Assembly: GCA_030323885.1 (NCBI GenBank)
Contig: CM059186.1
Coordinates: forward strand, 154,537,064-154,601,063
Direction: 5' to 3'
DNA: 64,000 bases
Source: Branchipolynoe longqiensis
Lineage: Eukaryota > Annelida > Polychaeta > Phyllodocida > Polynoidae
The translations under genes were made by a program, and so were the position numbers. This document shows positions 22,122 to 34,100 of the stretch, one piece after another. Position 1 is the first letter of the stretch; each line of letters starts with the position of its first letter. The notes below the pieces were generated by a model. That model worked only from the letters and a program-made list of their open reading frames with translations. It made no database searches and was not told the DNA's origin.

Positions 22122-25100
22122 GGCGTGCGAGTGTAGGCCTTACCTACGAACAATAGAACAACAACAATAAATTGGTTTGGGTATCTTTTATAATATACAG
22201 ATCTCTGGCAAGATACCATGTTGCCCATCATACAAATTAAAATTTCATCGGAGAATTGACCAGAGCCCTCGCCGAGTCAGGTATATATCTCTGGTGGTGG
22301 CGCCTCTGGTACCTGTAGCCCAGCACTGGATACATTCGGCCAATATGGAAACACAATACGTTAGGAATTCCTTCTGCTAGCTTATATTATAGCCAGGCGA
22401 GCGGTGGCGCCACCATCGGAGCTGACGTTGAGTAGGTTGGAGCAGTAGATGACTAGCCCGAGGCTCCACCACCCGATTACGGGTGGGTGGGTGTGAGGAG
22501 CGAGTATGGAATTCTGGGTTATTATACTCGTATAATTTGTATACAGAATTATGTAATACATTATAAGGATGCAATCTATTTGATTGATGTCACAATTGCT
22601 TTTCTGTAATGACTGGAAAATTGTGTAATAATGGAATATTGCATATGAGTTTGTCAACATCTGCCAGGCATCGCGAGGCAATGACAAGAACTTATACTGT
22701 GAGTAGCAGCTTGCAACACATGCTCCGTGAGAAAAGGATTCTATGACATTTGCCATTTGCGGTTTAACAGCCGATAATTGCCAGCCGATAATTGCCACTT
22801 AACACTTACCCTTAGATTCCTTGTACATTGATTGAGTGTATGCACACTAACACATGCACACGTGCGTGCATGCACGCACACATACATACTCTGGCACATG
22901 ACGATATAATCTGCTGGCATATAAGTCCCGGCTGGCAAAAGTCCCAGCCAGGTGGCAATTATCAGTTGGCAAATTGCGGGTGGCAAATGTCGTGACAGTG
23001 GAGGAAAAAGATATATTGTTGAATGATGAATGCCTAATATAGCGAATATAGCAAACGGTAGACAGGAAGTGTGAACACTTATTTGTCTCTCTTTTTTGTT
23101 GTTGCTACATTAGTTGTCCCAAGCAAGGGAAATCCCAGTCACAGACAACTGGTCTTCCCCACTCCACTGCTGGTCGATAGAAAGCCTGAGCCTCCACTTT
23201 TACTGACCCAAGGGATTTTCAACCTCCAACAACCGAGCAACCAGCCTTTGATGACGCTGTAAGTTATACACAGTGGTGGAAATCCAAATTGGCAGAGCTG
23301 GGGGCACGGGGAATCGAACCGCCGACCCTCAGATTAGGAGTCTGACCTAGAAAAAAGTCAGACACTCTAACCACTCCGCCACAGAGAACACTAATATAGC
23401 CACCATGTCCATATCACTATTATCAGTGCTTTTATAAATCAGTACCCAATGGTCGTACTACCGGAAATAAGCATGAAAAGCAAAGGACAGGGGGGTGCAG
23501 CCAGGGAGGGTGGTGGTGTGGTGAGGAGGGACGGGGGAGCAACACAGTTTTAGGCCATTGACTTAAAGCTGCATAGTCTGGTGAAAAATCTAATTTTCAA
23601 AACCAAAACAATTACCTAGATATTATCCTACATATGTAGCTTAGACACTAGTGCACTCATTAAGCACTTGTCACCACACAGAAGGGAATGCTGAGAAAAA
23701 TGAATAGAACAGATTACTGCAGAAGCCTATGGTGTCAGAGTTTTGGCATGCTTGCCAAAATTAATTTCACATGGTTCCACTTCAAATATCTCCAAGGTTA
23801 GCCATCTAAAATAAAAGTTACTTCAAACTGAAGTAAGTTAGATTATAACGATCAACCTAATATATTTATCTCAGAAAGATGACCTAAACCCAAAACCATC
23901 GGGCTATGTAACTTTAATTTCATAGTAATATTACCCGCAACCTTACCAGACGCGGGGGCTGAAGTAAGGTAAGAGCGCTGGCTTCCCACATGGAAGGTTG
24001 GGAGTTCTAAGCCCGGCCGAGTCGAACCAATGACTTACAAAATTGATACTTGTTGCTACCTAGCCTGACGCTTGGCATTAATATGGTAGGGCAAAGACTG
24101 AATAGCTCAGTGTGGGGATAATGTGACTGGATGGGAAATAGGTCATGGTGCCCGGTCTAAAAATATACGATTTTCGGTTCGGAATTATATATTGGCAGAG
24201 AGCATTAGTATTCTTGGGCGACGGAGTGGGGACAGGGTTATGTAATCTAAAAGCAATGGGTGCCCCACTCACACTATGACATGATATAAGCTATGTGAAA
24301 TATATGTTCATACATGATGCCTGAGAGTGTGAAGAGATGTTCCTATATAAGAGACAGTTCATGTTGGTGAAATGTCTCCTCTATGCACCCATAAAGAGTG
24401 CAAGTGGAGGAAAAGGACATTTTTAATATATATATATTTGTAACTGTCTGCAACTACCTGTCACTACAAGACCGATGGGCAAGCACACCAGCCATTCTAC
24501 ATTCCTTAGGGCCACAGCCTGCAGGCTGGGTTGAGTGACAGCTCCCCATATTAGGCGTCGCTAGTAGCTGAACACGAGTTGATGCCAATAAAGCACAACT
24601 TCTCAGTGTCAATGGGATTTGGGGGTTGATCCGTGACTCGTCAGGTGAATGACCACAACCTTCAATTTCCATGACTCTCATGGGAATTTTGTGAGAGTCG
24701 GCAACATAGGGCTGGCTACCTTGAATTCTTGGAGGTGCTCCCTGGGTCCTACCCCGGAGAGCATCAGGATCTGCGGGGTGGACACTGTGCCGGCTGACAT
24801 GACCACCTCCCGCCGGGCGTACACCCGCCGTACAAGGCCGTCCGCCACGTACTCCACCCCGACGGCTCGCCGCCCCTCAAACAGCACCTGCAACCACAAG
24901 TAAATCTTAGATCTCAGCTCCAGGTTTCTTTACTGCTCCTTTTCTGATTATGTTTTCAGTGCGTTTGTTTAATTGCTTGTTGGAGTTTTAGATTGTTGTT
25001 TGTTGTTTGTTTTTGTTTTACATCCTACCAACATCTAAGGTCATATCAGGATGGGTAGCGACTTGTGACAGTGCACACTCATGGTGACTTTATAGTGCTG

Positions 25101-28100
25101 CCCACTGGGAAATCAGGCCGCCAGCACCATGACCTGATATCCCACTCAGTCACATTATCCTGACACTGAGCCAACCAGTCCTTGCCCTAACATAATAATG
25201 CAGAGCACCAGGCTAGGATTAGGAAGTGACAAGCATCAATTTTAAAGTGATTGGTTTGACTCGACCGGGAACCGAACTCCCGACCTTCCGCATGCGAGTC
25301 CGGCGCTCTGCCAATTAGGCCACGGCGCCCAACAACTCTCCTCACCAGACGAGATGACCGAATGAATTGAGCGTCCACCTCCCGTTTTGGTCGGTCGTGG
25401 GATTCGAACCCACAGGTTTGAACCCTGGTCGAGTCAAACCAATGACTTACAAATTTATACTTGTTGTTACCTATCCTGGCGCTCGGCATTATTAGGAAAG
25501 GGCAATGAGGAGTGGAATGAGGAAGACCAATCGTCTGCAATTGAAATGTCCCCTGCTTAATCAACCTCCCGCCAGAAAAACAACAACCCCGAAACCAACC
25601 AATCATTTCACCTACCTTGGTCACGTGGGCCCCGACTGCGACGTGCAGGTTGGGCCTGGACATGGCGGGCTTCAGGTAGGCCGTGGCCGTGGTGTCCCGG
25701 ACGCCGTTCTTTATATGCGCTTGGAACGGCATGGCACCTGTCGAAAACATGGATGGGTTCATTTGAAGAGAATCCTGCCACCGTGCTGTATATAAGCAGT
25801 ATACGCCAGGCGCATTATGTCACAATTATAAGGCCAGTTGAGGGGGGGTGGGGGGGAATAGAGAAAGCAGAATTTTTCAGTGAAGGTTTATTAATAGGCA
25901 TAATAATAATATATTTATTTCCACATGATCAATGTACACACAAGTTGATATTTATAGCAGTAATTTTTTCAAAAGGATAAAGCAGAAGTACAATACTTAT
26001 GAGGTGCTTTCCCCATTTAAAAAATAACACAGATACATTGCTTATACCATAGAAATAATAAATAGAAAAATAAAAGTTCAAAGCATTACCCTCAATACTG
26101 TAAATTACATCTCAATATTTATGTACTAGACTACTATGTGTTCTCCCTCTGATAAAGCTTAAATATTTTCTTTTTATAGGATACGGCGAGGATCGACTTG
26201 CTCAGTATCAGGCTCATGTTACTGAGTAGGATATTGGGTCATTGTGCCAGCGGCCCAGTCTTCTTCCAGTGAGGTAGCACTATGAAGTCAACATGAGTGC
26301 ACACTGTTACAAATTGATATCCATCAGGATGTGACTAGCATGTAAAGCCCCTAAAGCCTAGGTCACACCTACCCGGATCAGGGGCCGGGCGAGCTCCGGA
26401 CCGTGATCCGGCGTGGTCCGTGGCGATCCGGTGTGATCTGTGGCTCATCCGTGGCTGGTCCTTGGTGATCCTTGGTGATCCTTGGCTGGTCCGGCCTCAT
26501 CCGGGGTCTGCCCCGGATGTTTTAAAATGTTTAAAACATCGGAAGAATATTGCAATCCGGGGTTAACCGGCATCATCCATGTGTGATCCGTGACTCATCC
26601 GGGTAGTCCATATGTTGTCCGGGGGTCGTCCGTGTCTCGTCCGGGGCAGTCCGGGTCATTTTATACTCCGGGCTATCCGGGAGTAGTCCGGGGGTCGTCC
26701 GGGGGTTGTCCGGGGTTGATCCGGGACTAATCCGTGGCTACACCGGGTAGTCCGGGGGTTGTCCGTGCTGTGGTCCATGGGTAGACCGTGGCTTCTCCGG
26801 GTAGGTGTGAGAGCAAGGCAAAAATGACCAAAGATAGCGATTTTATCCTGGGCTCCGGGGGACTGGTCCGGGGGGTGGTCTGGCTAAAAATCCGGGGCTC
26901 GTCCGGGTATGTGTGACTAGGGCTTTACCTACAAACGAACAGCTGCTCACCTATCATGTCCTCTCCATTGCAGTCCCTGATCGGGTGGCCTAACGACGCC
27001 AGTCCTTTCAGGAAGGCGTCGGTGAGAACCGGAAGGGGAATCGGCTCTGACACGGTGAGAGGTCCGTCAGTACCTCGGAACCCTGCAACATACTGTAGTG
27101 TTATCATTGGTTTGTTGTTTCATGTCTTGGCAATATCTACGGTCACATCAGGATGGGCACCGAATTGTTAGAGTGCACACTCATGGCGAGATGAAGTTTA
27201 ATATCACTAAATTTCTCAGGCACTGATTCTATTGCTTTATATCAGTTTCACAGTGACGGGAGAAAAATCTGACAAGAAATAGAAAAAGAGACCGTTGAGA
27301 CACACCCTGTATACTATTATATAGCAGTACTTACCTGATGATATGCAGCTATATTCCCACCCGACATCTATGACGTATGACATATGACGTATGACGTATG
27401 ACATATGACATATGCCATATGACATGAATATGATGTATGGATATGACATATGACATGGCATATGACGTATGATGTATTACATATGATGTATGACATATGA
27501 CGTATGACGTGGCGTATGACTGATGGGGCATGGAGCATGGCATATGACGTATGACATATTGTAAAGTCCTCAGCTGGCATCTGTGGTTTGTGTAGGCAGG
27601 CTATAATGAAATCAATACAGGCAAGAAGAGAAAGGAAGAGTATAAAGAATGAAAGTAGAGAGAGACAATGCCCTCAGGTTTATTATTATATAGTGGTACA
27701 TGGATCTGGTATGGCATACCACCTGACCGTGTTCTCCAATAGGAATCAAGCATTTACAGTTCCACCAATGAATAGTAAGCATTCCTGGGTCACCATGGCT
27801 ACCGTGATCTGCCCACCACCACCATGCGGTGTGGCTGCTTGGCCACCACCTGCCTGAGCTGTGTGTGTGGTGATCCGTGACTAACAGTTGGGGGGGAGGG
27901 GGGGGTAGGGGGTAGTGAGTAGAGCTCCTGAGGCCCCTTACACACTATCACTAGTGCCTCCTTCACACTATCTACCTAATACACAATGACTATTGACCAT
28001 AAGTAAAGGATCACCAGCAACTACATAAATACATTCATGCACCTGGCACTATATACCATTTACCTTAATAGACCATTTGCATTCCATTATAGACCATTTG

Positions 28101-31100
28101 CATTCCCACCAATGCGTTTTATCGGAATATTTTACAATATGATGTGTGATGTACATGATGTACATGATGTACATGATGTACATGATGTACATGATGTACA
28201 TGATGTACATGATGTACATGATGTACATTATGTACATGGTGTACATTATGTACATGGTGTACATGATGTACATGATGTACATGATGTACATGATGTACAT
28301 GATGTACATGATGTACATGATGTACATGATGTACATGATGTACATGATGTACATGATGTACATTATGTACATTATGTACATGATGTACATGATGTACATG
28401 ATGTACATGATGTACATGGTGTACATGATGTACATGATGTACATGATGTACATGATGTACATGATGTACATGATTCATGACGTATGACGCATGATGCACG
28501 AAAACCGCCTTCCCCGCCATGCCGAAAAGCACACTCACCCGACTTGAGCAGCTCGGGGCCGCTAACCCGCTCGAGCTTCTTGAGGTAGGGCAGCACGCTG
28601 TCGTAGTCCCACCCGGGGTTGCCCAGCCTGCTCCATCGGTCGTAGTCATGGCGACTGCCGCGCGTCACCATGAGCCCGTTGATGAGGGTACTTCCGCCCA
28701 GCCCGCGTCCCCGGGGCCACGCCGCCCGCTTTAACAAGGATGGCCACACAAGGCGTTCACTTAAAGTCTGATGGTTTTGAGAATTTTGGCTTTGACTTTT
28801 TGGGAAGCATTTTTATTAATTTTAATACAGTCTTTTTTTTTTCTCCAGCGCCGATGCACTGGTTTTTCGGCCATGCATAGCATCAGTCAATTACACTATT
28901 TAATTACAAGAATGATATTAAGATAATAAAATATTGATATTATATTGAGCTAATTGAGGATTTTGGGTTTATCTGGTCAGTGCATGCATTTTAATGTAGG
29001 TGATGTCTTAGTTAATTTTCTAGGCAGGGCTATGTCGGTATAGTCTGGGTTTAGGTATAATCCAAATTTAGCTAACTAAGAGGTTGCGATGTATCTAGTT
29101 TGTAGCAAGCGTCCAGTTTGTGCATTAGGATTGGACAGTTTGGATTTTGGCAAAATGCTAATGGCCCTGTCACATTATGATGCTTCTCGCCGGCGCGCCA
29201 CCAATGCGTAAAATAAGTTGTACACGTCGAGACACTTCCAACTTTTCGGCAGTGGGGGGAAAAAGTTTGACGTCAGCGCAACGTGTTGGTAGCGTGCGGC
29301 CAACGTGTGTCGACGCGTGGGGAAAAAAAAAAGAAGAGGTTGTCGCAATGTGTGCCAATGAACCTCCAGCGCGTGCGCGTGTGCATAGCGGTCGCTTAAG
29401 GTTATTCCAGCGCACCGCTAGTGACCGGCGGACGTGTTACACGACGTACGAGAGTGCATGACCTACTTCCCTCCCGCGTCTTTCAGTGTGTCTCGGTGTG
29501 GCGCCAGCATACTATCAGCGTGCTCTGAGCATGCCTGACGTTGGCGTAATGCATGGCTAACATTTCCCAAAAATCCCAACCTTTATATACTTAAACGCAC
29601 AAACCACAAAGCTGACAAAACCTTCGGTAAACGTTCGCTAAACATTCGCTAAACGTTCACAAAACGTTCACAGAACGCCCGGGAACATTAAGCGAGCGCG
29701 AGACGCATGGCCAACACGTCCAGCACATCAAGAAATGTTGGAGAAACGCCAAGAGCGCATCCGCCATACGTTATGCATACGTCGGTCGAACGTTAGATTT
29801 ATTACTTTTTTAAACATTTTTTGTTATCTATGATATTTTAAAATTAATTTAAAAATAAAAGAGAGCCCACCGTATCCTTGGTTTGCCCTTATTGGACATG
29901 GTGTCCTGGGCCTCTCGGTCCCTTGACCTCGGTCGCTGAATACCTCCGCACGACGAATTTATCCCGCAAAGGTCACCAAATTGTATGGTTTTAGGCAAAA
30001 GGCCGAGAACAGTTCGGTGTATACATCTTTTAACCTTTTTTTTTAGAGCCCGCCCTGCCCTCGGAATAGACCTCCTTGGACATTGTGGATGGGCCCACCT
30101 CTGGGTCTTTTGACCTTGGTCTACGGATACACCTCTTCGGACCGCAGATTTATCTGGCGAATGGCAAAAATGGCTTTGATCTTAGCCAAAAGGCCAAACT
30201 GAGGTATTTTTTTTGTTAGTTTTTGTTTTGTTTGTTTTTTTATCCAACTTATCCTCGGAAAATCCTTTGGTCTCGAACTGACTGACTTTGGGGGTGTTCG
30301 TAACCTTGCCGGTTACAGTCTGCAGAACTGCACCAATCTAAGGGCACCCATTAAAATGAGTCTGTTTGATGACGTGTAGAGTTCTGGGGGGACGGTTGTA
30401 AAAGCGGGGAGTTCTTTACAACGATACGACAAGTCGTTGAAGCGGTATGACTTTGGTCACGAAAAGAAATTGATGCTTTAATCGACGTATGCAGCTTCAC
30501 CCTTATGCTACACAGCAGTGGTGTTTCTACAGAAAAAGAAAAAGAAACCAATTAAAACGGAAAAACAAGAACAAGAAGGGAAAAAAAAGTAAGAAGCACC
30601 ATTTCCATGAGCCCCCTGCACGCGTGTTTCTGTGGCACGGTGGTGTAGGCCCAGTCAGCGTCTGTCGTCTGCAGGCTGAAGTAGTTAATAGGTATCGCCG
30701 TCTCAGGGAATTCACTGTCATCCGGGCCTGCCTCCAGCACTGCCACCTGCCGGGAACCATCCGCACTAAGGCGTGCCGCCAGCACAGCACCAGCGCCACC
30801 AGCGCCAACTGCAACGAAGCGGATAAATTATACACTACAAAAGACATTTCCACGAGATCAGCCTAACAAGTCTGAATTGACATCAACTACGTTATTGTTT
30901 CTTGTTGTGTGTTGGAGTTTTACGTCCTGGCAACATCCAATGTAATATCAGGATGGGTACTGACTTGTGACAGTGCACACTCATGGTGACCTTATAGTGC
31001 TGCCCCACTAGGAGACCAGGCCACCAGTACCATGACCTGATATCCCACTCAGTCACATTATCCTGATACTGAGCCAACAATCCTTGCCATATCCTAATAT

Positions 31101-34100
31101 TGGCGAATGCCTAGATAAAAAGCGACAAGTATACATTTTAAAGTCATTGGTTTGACTTGACTAGGGTTGGAACCCATGGGTTCGATTCCCACGATCTACG
31201 AAAACGGAAACCAACTACCTGTAATCTATATTTAATTACATGTTATATATAACTACGCGTTACATTTACTATCTACAATTTTTAAATATGGAAAAGAAGT
31301 GACCTATTCTATCTAGTCCAGTCTTATTTCCACAAGCTCGGGTCAGTCTAGATAAAAGATTCACCCCATACTTCCATTCCAGTACAGGGGTGAACGAAAA
31401 CGTAGTGTAAATACAGGCGAAAATAGCTTTAGTATGGAACAGGAAGTACAATGCCTGCCTCCGGTATGAAATGGATACTTATATCGGCACAGACTTGGTG
31501 AAATGTGAGAGAATGCAAAAAGACAAGATGGTGGCCATAGAACACCGTCGATTTCACTTTTAAATTGCATTAAAGTATATCTTTTATTATATTTTCCAAC
31601 TCAAACGTAGCGGGTAAATATGAAGATGTACATAAAGAATATATTGTGCTTCTTAAATTAAGAATTTACCAGCTCAGTTAATTTCCCCAGCATGTCAAAA
31701 TTCTTCGCCAGTTTTTCTAATGGGTTGGTTTTCACCCATGTACTGGAAGTACGGGTGAATCTTTGATCTAGGGTCAGCCCCCCCTGCTCCCTCCCCTACT
31801 AACGTTTACCATATTATTAGTCTAACAATGACATAGCTACCTCCCCATATGTTTCTTTTTTCTCTTATCTTGTTCTTTACGTGTCATTCAAATCGATGCA
31901 TGCTTATTATCTTGTGATTGTCTATCTATATTGTTGTAGCTTTGTTTAGTGTGTAGTGGCAATTGTCGGTTGGTTGTTGTTATTTTACGTACTGGCAACT
32001 TCTAAGGTGATATCAGGACGGGGACAATTGTCATTAGGGCTAGAAAACCATTGCATTAGCACTGACATTTTATTCAGGGGAATAAAAACACTATAACAAA
32101 AAAAAGTCACTAAGTCCTCGTTTACACCAAGGCCGTAGCGATTAACATGACCCAGGCGACTCGGGTCACCCGAGTCGTAAGAATTTAAAATTGAACACCG
32201 CGAGTGGAGTCGAGAAATACACGTGCTGTGTGCAAAACAACCCGACCCCAGTAACCCACCTCTTGGTTGGGGTTTGCTAGGAGCGGTGATAACAGCTACC
32301 AGTACAAGTCCTATGTGTTGTTTGAATGCTTCTTTTTTTTAATACCCCAGATTGTCAGCTTCTACAATCATAAAATACTTTGAATCCTATTTTGCTGTAC
32401 TTATATCGGTTATTGAAAACAAAAATTAAGTTTTAGATTAAGCCACCATTTTGTCCACACCGAGCCTATTCGTTTATTCAACCGAGTCTGTAGGATGTGC
32501 GCATGCGCCAAAAAGTGGCTCCGGTGACCCGAGTTGATTAATCGATTACGCTCCAAGTGAGTGTAAGTCATATTTACTGTTTACAATTTTCAAATTTGGA
32601 AAAGCAGTAACCTATTCTATTTGCACCAGCTCGTGTAAATAAATCTCAAAGTCCATGATAAATTTACTATTTGAAATTTTCCATAAAATAAATAGAAGAA
32701 GAAGACGTGGCAATTGTGAATTTTATGTAGCCGGGGCGGTACTTCTGACGTAAGTTTATTATAGTCATCGTATGGGGACCTCCTATTCTGACCACAGTAA
32801 TTTAATTACAGTTTGGGCTAGCAGTCTATTTGTTACAACCACGGCCGACAATGATGGAACTTAGTTTGTGTCCCTTTCAATTATCTACAATATATAACCC
32901 CCCCCCCCCGCCCCCATTTCCATAATACACCCTAATTGTCCGCGACCACTACTCACCCCCGACAAGATGGGATAGCCGAATGAGTTGAGCGTCCGGATCC
33001 CGTTTTGGCAGATCGAGGGATTCGAACCCTGGTCGAGTCAAACCAATGACTTAAAATTGATACTTCTCGCTTCCTACCCATGCACTTGGTATTATTAGGA
33101 TAGGGTTCACTTAGGATATGGTTGGCTGGTTGGCTCAGTGTCAGGATAATGTGAGTGAGTGGGATATCAGGTTGTGGGATATCAGGTTGTGGTACTGGCA
33201 GCCTGGTCTCCCAGTGGGGTAGCACTATAAAGTTGCCATGAGTGTGCACAAGTCGTGATATGACCTTAGATGTTGCCAGGACGTAAATCTCAAACAACCA
33301 ACCAACCTATAAACCCCTCCCCTCCCCTCCCCATGCCCCCCCCCCCCACTCCCCTTCACACACAGCCTATTTCTGTCGACCACTACACCCCCCCCCCACC
33401 CCCCCCCCCCCCCCCCCCCCCCCTCATTACACACAAATACACCCCACTGCGGCCTCTGCAGACACTGTTGTGAACCGGTGTAGTAAGTTCAAAACACAAC
33501 CCCCCAACAACACTACGGTAGTGTTTTCAACCTAGGTTCAAAACACTATGGTAGTGTTTTCAACTTAGTTAAAGGTAGGTTCAAACACTACTGTGGCCAT
33601 GCTCAAAACACTATCCTTAAGTTCAAAACACTCCCTTTAAGTTCAAAACACTACTCTCATGGTGCTGGCAGCCTGGTGTCCCAGTGGGGCAGCACTATAA
33701 AGTTGCCATGAGTGTGCACTGTCACAAGTCAGTACGCATCCTGAGATGACCATAGATGTTGCTAGGATGTAAAACAACAACAAACAATCAATCAAATGCC
33801 ACAGCATGGTCAGCATATCAATATGGTCCAGTAGGTTACATTTTGCGGCATTACAGACCAGACGGGATGGGCAATTGAGTTAGAGCATCCGTCTCCAGTG
33901 TTGGTAGATCGTGGGGTTGTGGGTTCGAACCTTAGTCGAGTCAAACCAATGACTTAAAAATTGTTGCTTCCTAGCCTGGTGCTCGTCATTATTAGGATAG
34001 GGCTAGGATGGCTTAGCTCAGTGTCAGGATAATGTGACTGAGTGGGATATCAGGTAATGGTGCTGACAGCCTGGTCTTCCAGTGGGGCAGCACTATAAAG

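Noticed and set aside
28139..28475. CRISPR-like array
   Set aside because: Units are contiguous with no unique spacers; eukaryotic simple satellite. The same applies to the other tandem arrays.
28037..28749. VHD, MYM and HHV repeat proteins on both strands
   Set aside because: Products of the palindromic 9-bp array; only 28539-28728 is a real exon.
30176..30197. Genuine U2 snRNA gene
   Set aside because: Only the 5' stem-loop I sequence is present; branch-site recognition and Sm-site regions do not follow.
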